NCBI GenBank assembly: GCA_033060915.1
Contig: CM065389.1
Coordinates: 19,585,501-19,649,500, forward strand
DNA length: 64,000 nt
Source of the DNA: Euryodendron excelsum
Taxonomy: Eukaryota > Streptophyta > Magnoliopsida > Ericales > Pentaphylacaceae
Reading direction: 5' to 3'
The notes under the pieces are model-generated. The model was not told the DNA's origin. It did not search any database and worked only from the letters and a program-made list of their open reading frames with translations. Positions 1 through 12,165 of the stretch are shown one piece after another; position 1 is the stretch's first letter; each line of letters opens with the position of its first letter. Both the position numbers and the translations under genes were made by a program.

Positions 1-1360
1 AATTATTTTAATTACGACACATGTTTTTCATATTACAAGTCTTTTTATATCATTTAATACAACTATTTTTTTAGCTATCATATTATCATTTCTAATTTAA
101 GTTTTACATGTAAGATTTTGCTAATATCATGCGTGTTTGATGCTCGTTATATCAGTTGTGATTCACCAACTATTAGCGTGCCATAACTAATGGAGTATCA
201 AGTAACCTTTGACGATACTAACAGTGCTCTTACATGTATGATACATAATAAAAAAACTTTCAACGTTTTCGGCTCTTAAATAAAATTTTTAGTTCTGTCC
301 TTCATGACACGTGTTCAATATTTGAAGTAGGTTTTGACAATAATTCACGAGGGATTCCTCAAAAAAGAAATATCAATGATAATTCATGGGAAGAGATTCA
401 CAGTTTTTGGCATTTTTTTAGTAAACTATATTTGAAATAAATTATTTGTGAACAACAACAATCTTATAGATTATTGATGAGGAGAGAATCTTGTGCCCAA
501 TAGTTTTCGCCGGGTTCGCGTGCGGGGAGGTCGCCAAGGCCCAAGAGCAAGAAATCATTAAATAATTTAATTTTTATTTTCCAGCACTCGCGCCTGAAAA
601 GAACTGAACTGAACGAGGCTGAGATTGAAAACCGGAAATCATTTCGATTGATGGTCCAGTACAGTGGGTGTGGTGGGGTACACCAAATATGCTTAACGAA
701 CTTCAAATGACGAAAATACCCGTTATGTTTCGACGCCGGACGAAGACCTGATTACGTCATTCAGTTATTAACCAAAAAGAGACGCCGTCGTTTGATCCCA
801 TCATTTTCTCTATCTCGTCGGAAGTTGTGAAACCGAGGAGGATAGATTAGTCAAAACAGAAGTGTGTCTCTGGGACCGTGAAGTCTGTCTTGATGACACT
901 GTCTCTCACTCAGAGGGTGCAATACAATTGTCTGCTCCGTTCAGCCTTCCTCCCTCTTCTCTCTCTAAAAAGAACTCTCTTGCTCTCTCCAAAACTCTCT
1001 ATTTGTGTCTCCTCTGAAAGTAGAAACAGATCGAAGAAACCAAACTCTGAAAACCCTCTTTAAATCTCTTTTCGAAACCAGAACAGAAGCAAAAACAAAA
1101 ACAAAAACAAAAAAATCCCATTTTTTTTGTTTTTGGTCATCCTGAACCCGTAAAGAACCCCTCCTCTCTCTCTCTCTCTTGAGCATAAAAACAACCCCAA
1201 AAACCCAGGCGAGTACCATAGCAAAAGCCCGTATTTTTTTCCATATCAAACACCACCACAGAACTCTTTCTCTATCCAACGCGCATTCTCTCTAGGACCC
1301 AATCTGAAAAACCTCTGCAAAAACCCATATTTTTCTTTCTCCTTCAGAAACACTTCCCAG
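1..1360. other. Upstream region and 5'UTR of the LYM-like gene
   Basis: No gene is visible in positions 1-840. A G-box core CACGTG lies at 308-313, about 1.05 kb upstream of the ATG, in a context (ACACGTGT) typical of ABRE/bZIP sites; no function is shown. From about 840 to 1360 the + strand becomes rich in CT tracts and A-rich stretches (for example 1163-1180), as expected of a plant 5' leader. Short open frames here (such as 464-706 on the minus strand) have no recognisable content. Confidence 0.5.
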
Positions 1361-4217
1361 ATGCAGCAGAATCGAAGACCCATCTCTATTATCTTCTTCA
1401 ACTCTTTGTGCTTCTATGTTCTAGCCAATGTGGGTTGTGTAACCTCGAAATCAACGATCGAGCCCTGCTCCAACTCGGACTCCTGCAACGCCATGGTCGG
1501 CTACACACTCTACACTGACCTCAAGGTCTCGGAAGTGGCGGCCCTCTTCCAAATCGACCCCATTGCTCTCCTCACGGCCAACGCCATCGACATCACCTAC
1601 CCAGACGTCGAGAATCACATCCTCCCCTCCCAACTCTTTCTTAAAATCCCCATCATCTGCTCCTGCGTCGACGGCATTCGAAAGTCCGTGGCGACCCACT
1701 ACAAGACCCGCCCTTCGGACACTCTCTCCACCATTGCCGGCTCGATTTACGGCGGTCTCGCGTCGGCAGATCAGATTAAGGAGGCTAATTCGATATCGGA
1801 CCCTTCGGTGCTTGATGTCGGGCTGACCCTTGTTGTTCCTCTGCCTTGTACCTGTTTCAATGGGACTGATAACTTCTTGCCGGCGATATATATGTCGTAT
1901 GTGGTGCAGCCAGTGGACAGTTTGGCTGGGATTGCGGCGACTTATTCGACTACTATCACTGATCTTATGACTGTCAATGCATTGGGGAGTGCAGCCATTA
2001 AGGACGGTGATATCCTCGCTATACCATTGTCTGGTAATTCAGCACTTCTTTGGATATATATAGTTTTTTTCGTATATAACTCCTTTGAGTGTCAAAATTT
2101 ATTACTGTCATCGCTTTGTTTGTATATGGTTTTTGCGTTGAATGTTAGGTAACTTTTATGAGCATTTCATGGGTATTGTTGAATTATAGAAGCCTTGTTT
2201 AGTGAAATTGGTCTTTAATAGCATAACTAGTTGAAAAGCATTGTTTGCCATTGTTTTTGTTAGATTTCATATAACTTTATTTGCTTTCCAAAGGTGTTGA
2301 TTGGTTCAACCAAACACCCATTAGACATAATTTCTGTTTCTGGGAAATTAACACAGGAGTTATAGTGTTGCCTAATTTTGGATTGTTTCATTTTGTTGAT
2401 TCATGGTAGTCAGCAGCGGGATCGGGAAATTCATTCAAGGGGACAACCATTGATCATAACCAAGGAAATTTTTTTGTAATCAACAATAGGACACTTGACT
2501 TCAATCCATATGTATAATGTATATGAGCTTTTATATATAATATATAAATAGGTCTTTAAAGCAAAATAACTATTTAAAGGTGTATTTATAAAAATTTTTA
2601 GAGGGGCAAAATAAAAAATAATTTTAGAAACTGTAGATGAAATTGGAATATTTGAAAATTTGAGGGGGCGTTTATAATTTTTCAGAGGGAAAAATTGGAA
2701 CATATTTAAAAAATATAGGCAAAAATGCAATTTTTGAAAATTTGACTCTGGGCACATGCTGGCTCTGCCCCTGATGGTGTTGGTATGTTTGTTAGTGCCT
2801 TAGTGGGTTTGTTAATGTTTGGCTATGGTGGTTGGAAATTTTTATTTTTATTTGCTGTTTTTCTTTGCATTACAGCTTGCGCATCTAGTCTCCCAAGCTA
2901 TGCCTCGGATTATGGTCTAAGTGTGCCAAATGGAAGTTATGCTATCACCGGAAGTCACTGCGTGCAATGCAGTTGCGGGCCAGGAAGTAGCAAGTAATTT
3001 ACTTGCCTTTAAGTTATCTTCACTACTGAGATAAATTTGGTTCTATGTTTGCATTTTGTTTTATGATAATCGACTATTGTCGGATTTGCACAGTTTATAC
3101 TGCACGCCAGCTTCATTAGCGGTATCTTGTTCGAGCATGCAATGCAGAAACAGTAATCTCATGCTTGGAAATGTTACATGGCAACAGAGCAGTGCTGGCT
3201 GCAATGTTACTTCTTGTAGCTATGGTGGCCTTGTCAATGGAACCATTATCACTACGTAAGCATCTTCTTCATTTCTTTTAAATTCTCGACCCCCCTCCCT
3301 CATCTCCCTACCCACCTCCTCCCCACTTCTAACTCTTCCAAGCTCTCTTCGAATGGAATTAAGTTTCTATTGTACAGAGTTCTAAGGTTTGAATCCTTCC
3401 ATTTTCCCCTTCTTGCTCTGCAGGTTGTCAACATCTCTTCAACCTCAATGCCCTGGTAAATCTTGATGATAACTTATTCATCTGTTAGGCATTTGGAGAC
3501 CACATGAAAAAAGTGAAAGCATTCACATTTGAAGTGCTCCGATTTTCACTGGAAATAAAAGGAGTCTATTTGCTTAAAGTAGAGGCGTTAAAATTCCAAT
3601 AGGTGGCACTATTTCTATTTTTCTTTTGTAATAATCAGTAAAACACCATGCAAAATATGGTATGGGGTTTAATGCATTTCCATTGTTTATGTGATTTTCA
3701 TTTAGAGATTGTACTTTTGTCATTTGGTTTCATTTTTTTTTTAAGTTCTGTCTTTTCTCTTTCTTTTTTATTTTTTATTTTTTATGATTCCCGTTTGAAT
3801 GCTGAAATTGCCATTGCATGTCTGAATGCTGATTTCATGATCATAAAATGCTTCCTAATGTGTTTATTTGTACTGTGAAATATGCTTTTTGTTTATGAGC
3901 AGTAACTTGATATTGGATTGGATTATTCAATGGATGCAGGTCCACAGCAATTCCCTACGCTAATAGCTCCACCTTCTTCAGTAAGCAGGGGTTCATTATT
4001 TTCTCCGGCACCTGCACCTTCTCAGTCAGGTGGTGCCATAACAACTCCAAAGTCTTCCGTTGTTCCTTCATCTGGCTCAGTTCTAGGACTTTCTCCCACA
4101 AATGCCCCCAGTGGAAATGTCTCTAGTGCCAGTTCGTCGGTGAATCCCTTAGCCAATTTTGCAATTGCAATTGTTTTAAGTTTGCTTTTTGAGTTTGTTC
4201 CATCATTCTTATTGTAG
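1361..4217 (+). CDS. LYM1: LysM domain-containing GPI-anchored protein, LYM1/LYM3-like
   Basis: Five exons: 1361-2033, 2876-2993, 3094-3255, 3424-3455, 3940-4217. All introns are GT-AG and the joined frame (1263 nt) gives 420 aa, the usual length for Arabidopsis LYM1/LYM3. The protein starts with a hydrophobic signal peptide (about residues 8-28). The ectodomain has CxC pairs at about residues 100-102, 163-165 and 256-258 that separate LysM modules (clear ones at about 112-158 and 178-222, plus a more divergent N-terminal one). Then come a Cys-rich segment and a Ser/Pro/Thr-rich stalk, ending in a hydrophobic tail (SFLL end) typical of a GPI-anchor signal. There is no kinase domain. In Arabidopsis this family sits on the outer plasma-membrane face and binds peptidoglycan with the LysM kinase CERK1 in antibacterial immunity; I infer the same role here. 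The start codon is the first ATG before the signal peptide. No frameshift or stop interrupts the exons. LYM1 versus LYM3 cannot be settled from sequence alone. Confidence 0.93.
2414..2774. mobile_element. Transposon-derived segment in LYM intron 1 (uncertain)
   Basis: Within the first intron (2034-2875) a stretch starting near AGCAGCGGGATC and ending near CTGGCTCTGCCCCTG carries A-rich and G-run segments. This style (a CTGGCTC(C/T)GCCCCTG end) recurs in plant genomes as dispersed repeat. A stretch at 49500-49795 ends in a comparable CCTGCATCCGCCATTG. I cannot define termini or a target-site duplication, so class and limits are tentative. Confidence 0.3.
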
Positions 4218-6573
4218 TTTTGTACCCTTAGTAGATGCTTAGATCTTGGGTTTTTGTTTCTTATGGTTGCTTCCCATGCATCAGCTCTCCCATGAATGTT
4301 TGTTGTATTTTAATTTATTTCTGCTAGCAGTGGACTGATTTATGGATGCAGCCTACCGGAGTTCTGTCATTTATCTTTCTTTTTTTTTCTTCTTCTTTTT
4401 CTTCAGTTCATGTAGGATTTTGTTTCATTCAACAGCATTTGTATGGTGAATCATGGCAGTTGGCCTTACTGTAATCTATTCTTGTGATCATTATTTGGAG
4501 CTTTAAAAAGATTGGCTAAGTGACTTCATTATTTTGAGGAGTCATAGATTTGCGGGAATTACATTTATATACCTTCATTACATGTCATCTTTTGCTCGGT
4601 ATCCTGTGAACCGACTCTTTGGAAGGTTCTCTAGGCCTCTTGGAATTTATGCTCCATAACAAGGTTAATTTCTACAATATATCTTGATTCTTCAGTTAGA
4701 TGTAAGGAATCATTTTGGAATTCCTTTGAGGTGTTATGATACCCTTCTTGTACGTAATTGGAATTCCTTTGAGGTCTCTGGTCTAGTCCATCTTGTTGCC
4801 TCTGAAATTTTTTACGCTACTTGAGATTGCATCCTCGAATAGTTGAATTCTATTGAGCTCTTGACATTCACAAGAGCAAGTGAGCTTTGGGATCAGGATC
4901 ATTTGGTAAGGGACAATGTACGAGGATAATGAAAGAAAATAGGGAACCTACAACGTATTACAATTTCTTTGTGATTTTTTACTACGGTCCTTCTGCTTGC
5001 GCTTTCTAATTCTAGATTGGAGCCTTCTATCATAATGCTAAAGAGGGTTAATGGGAACAACATTTTGAGTTACGGAGTCCGGTCGTGGATTAGGAAAGCC
5101 TAGGGTGGTTTTCAGGTAGTATTTATTTGTGGGTAATAAAACTTAGCTTGAATACGTTACAATATATGACCCCAAGAGATCTGGGAGAGTATGGAATAAG
5201 CAATTCGGAGATTCGGAATAGGAAGCCGAATTACGGAGATTTTGTAGTCCTGAGATTAATAATTCAACGATTTGTTTCCGTACAACAAAAGGAAACAAAT
5301 CGTGATCTTCCTCGGATATGGGAACACTGATCCAAAAAGAGCCGTGGCAACGACAGGATGAAAGTTGCTTTTGTTTAGGCGCATGTTTGGTCGGATAATA
5401 TAGGATGACGGATTAAATATGTTATTCTTGTGATTCACCTAATTTTATGTTTGAAAAAAAAGTGACGAAGGAACTTATTCTTCAGAACTATTAATTTCTT
5501 AAAATGAGAGATAAGTAATATCATGGTGAGATAGTATTACTTATTTTTTCTCTTAGAATAAATTTAAAAATAATATTTTTTTATTTTTAATTGTTATCTA
5601 GGTTAAAATAATATTAAATAGCTATATTATAATTTATTTATATATATATATTTTACTATTAAATGTTTAGACTTTTAACTGACTATTTTCTCAAGTTCGT
5701 GTCATTGTTTATAAAAATTTCATAAATCACAATATAATAGGTGAGTTTATAATAGGTGAATCTGATTAATGTGTTCAAACCCATCAAACGAAATGGACGG
5801 TCGGTTTGTGCATAAAATTTGAAGTTGACTTTTTTTTTCGTTCTCTTCTGATCAATCATACAATGCATACAATTTATATTCATTGTAAATAATCAATTGA
5901 TGACCTAAATACCTTGTACCAAAACAACAAAAGGGGCTGATGTGGCGGTTCAAGAGCAGAGGGACCGAATCATTTTTCTTCCATAGGGCAAACCAGTGGA
6001 ATTGGCTTCGTGTTTTGAGAAAATTAGTAATAATAACCAATCTGATGAGACCAAAAAAAAAAAAAAAAAATGGTACTGTGGCCCGCCTTGATTACGATTT
6101 ACCTTCCGTAAAAAAAACAAAAAAACCAATCTGATGAGAGAAAAATGTGCAATGTGATTATTGTAGTGGATGTTGGCAAAAGTGAGGGCCCCTCGTCCAT
6201 TACTTAGGTCAGAAAGGTAATATTATGCCTTCTTTGTTTCTGAGCTATTTGTTTTTTGGCTTACATTATGCTCCATTTCCCCATCATCTCTCGCAGAATT
6301 TATTGAGCACACCAGTGGTGTAAATAGTGATATGATGTGATTTTGTTAATGTGGTATCATCGATTAATAAAATTAACTAGAACTACTCTATAATTGACAT
6401 AACATTGCTCATATGGAAGTTTAAATTATTTAATTTTATTTATTTTTGTATTTTTTTTTTCTTTCACAATCTGAACATAGCGTGTGCATGGGATTCTTAT
6501 CACCATTGTGGGATTAAATATGCCGCTTTACTTCATGTGCAGATAAGCTATTTTTGTGTTATCAAGTGATGGA
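4218..6573. other. Intergenic region downstream of the LYM-like gene
   Basis: The start holds the 3'UTR of the LYM-like gene (to roughly 4450). The rest is AT-rich with no supported gene. It contains two direct copies of GGAATTCCTTTGAGGT (about 40 bp apart, near 4717 and 4758), a perfect inverted repeat at 5267-5303, AT-rich stretches around 5560-5650, and an A-rich run at 6053-6070. Open frames here are short and featureless. Confidence 0.5.
5267..5303. repeat. Perfect 13-bp inverted repeat (hairpin-forming)
   Basis: Left arm ACGATTTGTTTCC at 5267-5279 and right arm GGAAACAAATCGT at 5291-5303 are exact reverse complements separated by 11 nt. The arms do not continue into longer terminal repeats, so this is not clearly a MITE. 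It could form a small RNA or DNA hairpin; no function is visible. Confidence 0.8.
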
Positions 6574-6875
6574 TAGAGCTATAAAACAAACCAAGTTATT
6601 CAAACTTGGCTCGTATTTGGCTCGATAAAAACTGACTCAAGATCGACTAATTATATAAATAAATTAAGTTTGAACACATTTTAAAGTTTATTAATTAATT
6701 TTCTGAGCTTGGCTTGTTAAGCTTTTATATACACAACTCGACTCGTAATCGGTTTGAAAAAACTCGTTTAAAATTGTTTCAAAAATTAAACAAATAAAAC
6801 TTAAATACATTTTCAATCTCGTTAAAGTTTTCAAAACAAGTTACTACTTGGCTAGACTATTCGTTTACAGCTTGA
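6574..6875. mobile_element. hAT-like MITE fragment
   Basis: The left end TAGAGCTATAAA and the reverse complement of the right end TCAAGCTGTAAA match at 9 of 12 positions. The interior is the repeated GCTCG/CTTGG-type sequence seen in plant hAT non-autonomous elements. The flanking 8-mers do not match, so the insertion is old or the ends are misplaced. There is no coding capacity. Confidence 0.35.
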
Positions 6876-7156
6876 GCAGCAGATGCGGGGAATTTTCCAA
6901 AATTTATTTACCCTTTATTGATTTTTGGATATTTAGGTGAGAACATATTGTATTGGAACCCCAAAATTTAAAAAATTCACGTTGACCTAATATTTTACCA
7001 CAATTTTTTTAGCTTGGCCTACTCTCAACAAGGATCCCGGGTCCACCACCATTGTTATTCACTCACTACTCTCAACAAAGTCACGGGCTTGTTTTTATAC
7101 TAATGATGATGACTTAAGTTTGATTCTTACTCATTTTTTTTTTGTAGCCCGTCACC

Positions 7157-7224
7157 AATCATATAATATATAAAATTTACATAATTCACTAATCATATAA
7201 TATATAAAATTTACATAGTTTATA
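7157..7224. repeat. Two-copy 34-bp AT-rich tandem repeat
   Basis: The segment beginning AATCATATAATATATAAAAT is repeated with a 34-bp period (starts 7157 and 7191). It lies in non-coding DNA of no recognised function. Confidence 0.7.
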
Positions 7225-7789
7225 TTAACGGTTATCATATATAAATTCAAAAGAATAGTCGACTGAAAGATAGGATATTCTGATATTTCGTACCACAAAA
7301 AACAAAAAAAAAAAAAAAGTTAAAGGCAAAAGTTATCAGTATAGTTTTTTCTCTTCTCTTCCTACGCTGTCAAGAATTGCAAAATCCCTTCAGGCAGTCT
7401 TAACATACATCTCAAGCTTAACACTCTGTAGCCATGTGGTGGGAGGCATTTCACGTGCGTTCTACCTTGGTCCTGTATGTAGTCTACTCCTTTACCTAAA
7501 TTTTATGAACCCAAAAAAAAAATAAAAAACATTACCCATTTGAGAATCTAAGATCATAAAGTATTGCCTCATACATTCATTTAGCATGTTGTTTAAGAGT
7601 TTTTTTTTTTTTAAATATACAAATTTGAACCAAAACAAAACTAATACATTTGGGGAACGTGGTCAAATATGTTCGCCCCCTAAACATTTTACTCTTGCTA
7701 ATATCAATGACAGCATTTCTAATACTATTATTTAAAATAGCTAGTTGTAAGGTAAATGCACATGACTCAATCCATCTAGTTAGACTTAA

Positions 7790-8762
7790 TGATGTAATAA
7801 TTTTATTACTCGCAAGCGCACAAATCGGATTGAAGTATAAAAATGTGAGTGCGAAGTCGATCTCACAAGTACTTGTAAAATTTTAGAAAATAAATTAGAA
7901 TAAATCTAGTTCACTCTAACCTAGTTAAGAAATCTTGAGTTTGTTTAATTAAACTAGAAATGAACAGAAATAACTAAATATAAATAAACAAGTAGACAAT
8001 TAATCTAGACAATAATAATAAAGAGATGAGAGATATCAAATTAAAATGACTAAGGTTTTAGAATCCACACACATGCATTATAATAATTTTTCACGTAATT
8101 TAAATTATTTCCCTAATTCATTTCACAATAACGTCGTAATTAAACTTGTTATTATAAAAAATATAATATTAAAATCACTTTAATAAATAAACTAATGTAT
8201 ACTCTTCCTAACCTTAATGTTCAAAACAAAAAATTTATGTGTATCCATTCGAAAATAAATCACATAAGAAATCCAATACTTGAAATTATACTAATAAATA
8301 ACAGGGCTAATAATTAATCCAACAATCTCAAATCATGAACAAAATTCATATCCAAAATTATTGACTTTAATTAAATTTAGGCAAGAGTATTAATCATTCA
8401 AAGCATGTGTTTGGAAAATAAGTATAAATCACACGTCAAGTCATTATAAAGTATGGAGTTTTATTCTCAACCCTAGTGTGAAAATTTAACCATTCATAAT
8501 TTTAACATCCATTGAAAATAAGAAAAATAAAACATAAAACTTGAACACATAAAATAATAAAGCTTCAAAAACTTTGTGTTCCATGTCTTTTTCTTCTCCT
8601 TCTTCCTTCTTCTTTCTTTTTTTTGTTGGCTTTTTCTCTTCTCTTTCGTTTCGATTCGACTCTCGGCTTGTGCGGCTGCCCTCTTTTCCTGCTACTACGT
8701 GATGTTATATGATAGGGAATTTTATTCCCCTTTTTATTTCTTCCCTTGGCCACCCCTTCACC
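7790..8762. mobile_element. Degenerate LTR-retrotransposon-like sequence (uncertain)
   Basis: The stretch starting near ACTCGCAAGCGCACAAATCG and continuing through GTCGATCTCACAAGTACTTG resembles a motif found in LTRs and leaders of plant Gypsy elements. The remainder is AT-rich and lacks open frames of note. I could not find paired LTRs, a primer binding site or a target-site duplication. It is interrupted or bordered at 8763 by a hAT-type MITE. Confidence 0.3.
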
Positions 8763-9341
8763 TAGGGATGGCAGTAGACTGAGGCGGGGCGGGAATTGGC
8801 ACGTCCATCCTCGCATCCATCTAAAAAATTCACCTCCATCCCCGTCTCCATACCCGTACGAGTATTTTTTTGTACGTCCATCCCGGCTCCGTGGGTAAAA
8901 ATATCCGTCCACCCTTGCCTCCACACCCACCCCCGCCCCCGCCCTGCACCTTTCAAGCCCAATAACACTAAAAAAAAAAAAAAACCCCCCAAAACAAATA
9001 CAAAAATAAATAAAGTAGCAAAAAATACGATTGACAAAATTTAAATTTTATTATTTACAAGTGAGTCTCTATTTTTTGGTTTAAAATTTATAGTTAAACC
9101 CCTTTTTTTAGTCTTAATATTTATAATTAAGCTCTAGGTAATTACTAATTATACTAATACCTAACGGGTATAGCAGGGCGGGGAGTGGCAGGGTGGGAGA
9201 GAACCTAAGTCCATCCCCACCTCCATACCCACACGGGTTTAGTTTAACACATTTATTCCCACCGCCATCCCTATTTTAAATCCTCCATACTCTCCCTATT
9301 CGGTCAGATATTCACTTTTACCCGGTCCACTGTCATCCCTA
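8763..9341. mobile_element. hAT-family MITE (579 bp)
   Basis: The left end TAGGGATGGCAGTAGAC and the reverse complement of the right end TAGGGATGACAGTGGAC are near-identical terminal inverted repeats. Flanking 8-mers CCTTCACC (8755-8762) and CGTTTACC (9342-9349) match at 6 of 8 positions, as expected of an aged hAT 8-bp target-site duplication. The interior has C/G-rich subterminal stretches on both sides and an AT-rich core. There is no transposase, so it depended on an autonomous hAT element. The frames read through it (for example 8796-9044) come from composition bias. Confidence 0.75.
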
Positions 9342-9432
9342 CGTTTACCGTACAACTAGGCAGGTTGTGATTTCTTTTTATTTTTTATTTTTTATTCTTT
9401 GCTTGCTGCCCACACTCCTTCACCCGTGCACA

Positions 9433-9484
9433 ACTATATATATCTATATATATATATATATATCTATTTTTAACTCTTCTTCAC

Positions 9485-9515
<31 letters not shown>

Positions 9516-9516
9516 A
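9433..9516. repeat. (AT)n microsatellites
   Basis: Two AT dinucleotide tracts (about 9433-9473 and 9497-9516) are separated by a short pyrimidine-rich and (AC) stretch. Confidence 0.9.
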
Positions 9517-9742
9517 ATCTTGCTCTATTTTACACAGTTTTCTTTATTAGTTGAAGTCTTTTCTTTTAGTCTCCTTGTTTGAGTGGAATTGTTAAAAGAT
9601 TTAATTTTTTAAGCACGTGTTTTCTATTTTGGCTGAAATTCTTCCTTTTTGCTTTTGTATCCAAATATGCAATAAAAACAATAATATAAGTAAATAAATA
9701 ACAACTAAATAATATAATTAAAAGAAAAAAATATATAAATTA

Positions 9743-10318
9743 TGTGACGTATCACCCAATTAATACAAATTGAAGCTGGGCTGCTGGGCGGCCCAAATCA
9801 AGCACTAAAGGACAGTCCGACTCAAGGTGCAGACCTCATGCCAACCTTAGGCCAAACTGTAAAAGGTGAGCCCAAATCCCTAGCGGTCTTAGAGCATTAA
9901 ATGCGGAGTTTACCCGCATTAAATGCGCCAGCAGCTCCCCACGCAACGTCAACATACACGTCTGATCAGCCGGATTCTTCAGCGATGGTAAAGCAGGCCC
10001 TGCATATGGTTAGTCGGCGGCAAATGATGAAGCCTACCCAACAGGCCATGATGACCTGTTGGTAGGCCAGGAGCAAAACACTCCATCGATTACACTATAA
10101 GTACCAAAGACCTTAAGATCCAGGTATGCACAATTAACTCCAAGTATATACAACTTTTATTTATTCAACTCTTGATTAAGCTTGCTAACTTAGTCATCGG
10201 AGTGTGATCGGCCCAATAAGGGTTGACCCATTCTAACTTCTCTTTCTTACAGAGAGTTTGGACTCATCAATATTGGCTTGAGTGATCGGCCAAGCCTTCC
10301 CGAAAAATCCAACCTACA
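9743..10318 (+). repeat. 5' LTR of the outer Gypsy element
   Basis: It begins TGTGACGTATCACCC and ends CCTACA just before a primer-binding-like site, giving TG...CA termini. A TATA-like box (CTATAAGTACC, near 10095) lies about 225 bp before the LTR end. A strong inverted repeat occurs at 10032-10067 just upstream of it. With no 3' LTR left in the window, the 5' boundary is inferred from the TG start and is approximate. Confidence 0.6.
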
Positions 10319-10320
10319 AT

Positions 10321-10338
10321 TGGCGTCGTCTATGGGAA
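10321..10338 (+). other. Primer binding site of the outer element
   Basis: TGGCGTCGTCTATGGGAA follows the LTR end by 2 nt. Sequences of the form TGGCGCCGTCTGTGGGAA are common tRNA-complementary primer sites directly after the 5' LTR of plant Gypsy elements. I do not assign the tRNA. Confidence 0.6.
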
Positions 10339-10505
10339 GGCTGAGATAACCATGAGTTTGAACGATCGAAGGGGAAGAGGAGAGAACCACAATGAGCGAG
10401 GTAACAAAGCCTCCTCTAGCAAAGATTAAACCAATTCGACGCATTGCTAATCTACTCCAACAGATCGGCACAGAGGCAGAATATTAAGATTGGAGATACA
10501 GACCC

Positions 10506-12165
10506 TTGCTAAGAGCCACCAGGAGCACAAGACGGACTGCGGAGGAACCCGGACTATGTCAGGGAGCAAAATTCCGCAGAAACCACCACTGGGACCTTGC
10601 CCCCTTTCCATTCAATGGACGTGTCCCAAGTAAAGATATGCTCTATTCTGCTAAAAGGGAGATTCGACGGCGTGGCGAAGAGATTGCCTATCTTACCTCT
10701 CAGGTTCAGCACATGAGAGAGGCAATCTTCGGAAGAGACAGGCGTGGGGGAGAAAGGTCCCCGAACCATGAAAGAATTGTAAAAAGCAGGGATGTTCCAG
10801 TGCCGCGAATGAGAGGAAGCTACACCTCTAGCACCAAGCGCTGCGAGGATAGGCAATCAGATCGGCGCTGAAGAAGGAGTAAGACTCCGCAGAAGGAAGT
10901 TCGGGCGGATAATGGTCGGCAGCAAAAAGACTGGGAGAAATGGTTCAATGAAAAGCTGGAGGACAAGAAGCAGCAAACTAAGGACCGCACAGCCCATGAC
11001 CTGATCAAAAAGGCCTTGGACTAGATTGCACCCACGCCGTTCATAGAGGAAATTGAGTCCCATCAAATTCCTCGAAAGTTCACCCCACCAAAGTTCACTC
11101 TGTACGATGGAAAGATTGACCCAGTTAACCATGTTCGGCATTACAAGCAGACGATGCTATTATGGTGCAGTGACTAAACATTGATGTGCCGAATCTTTCC
11201 CTCCAGTTTGGGGGAGGTGGCCTTACGATGGTTCGACAAATTGCCGTTTAGATTGGTATCAAACTAGAGGCAACTTGCCGAGCTCACTTCATAGGCAACA
11301 ACACACAGCCCAAGGAGGTCGATTTCTAACTAACCTTACGGAAAGATGAGCGGGAAGGATTGTAGGCATACGCACAGCGATATTGGGAGGCTTACAACTA
11401 GATTGATGAGTGCAGCGAGCAACTGGCCGTGACTTAATTCAAAATTGGCCTGCCTAGGGAGCATCGTTTGCGGCAATCCCTGATGAAGAAGCCAGCCTCA
11501 CCGTATATGAATTGATGTTAAGAATCGAGCGCTATGCAAGATTAGAAGACGATGTGCCTCAACCAAGTTTAGCACAGGTCTGCAATGTTACCGAAAAGAA
11601 AAACAAAAAGGAAGCCAAAAAACCATGACAAGAAGACAGCAACCGGGGAAGAAAGGTGAATGATGGGGTCTATACAGTTTTTAAGGACCCCATCTCTAAA
11701 ATCTTGCCCTAGATCCGTGACAAGCCATTTTTCAAGTGGCCCCCGAAGTTAGGAGGGGACTCGTCATCCCGGGACCAAAAGAGGTTCTGTTCCTACCACC
11801 GCGAGAGGGGGCACAAAACGGAGCAGTGTCGGCATCTCAAGACCCACCTGGAAGATTTGGCCAAGGCTGGCCATTTCGACCAATTTATTAATCGGGACAA
11901 GACAAAAAGTGAGGCCGAGCAACCATCAATGATAGATGTCCCACAGAAGGAGATTGAAGTAAGACCGGTCCGAGTAATCAATGTGCTGCACGGTTCGACT
12001 GAATCAGGAGCCGTCGATCCACATAGATACCAGGCCGAAATATAAAAGGCCACACAATTGAGGGAAATAATGCAAATATAACCATCGAGCAAAAAGGTCA
12101 AAGTCGGCGATGGCCCTGCGTCTATTACCTTCAGTAACGAAGAGCTCGTGGGGGTGCAGACCCCT
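10506..12165 (+). pseudogene. Broken gag of the outer Tat/Ogre-like Gypsy element
   Basis: An open stretch at 10506-10871 encodes a basic, partly coiled-coil N-terminus. After stops, 11020-11250 encodes the start of a retrotransposon Gag domain (motifs FTPPKFTLYDGK, DPVNHV.HY, SLGEVALRWFDKLP). From about 11790, SYHRERGHKTEQCRHLK is a Cx2HxxxGHxxxxC zinc-knuckle-like motif, followed by DLAKAGHFDQF, a combination typical of Tat-lineage gag. Numerous stops and frame changes lie between these pieces, so it cannot make a full Gag protein. The frame is cut at 12165 by the inserted long-LTR element. Confidence 0.85.

Noticed and set aside
8565..9044. Overlapping Lys/Arg- or Pro-rich proteins near 8.6-9.0 kb
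   Set aside because: They overlap on both strands and cross a hAT MITE boundary; composition bias explains them.
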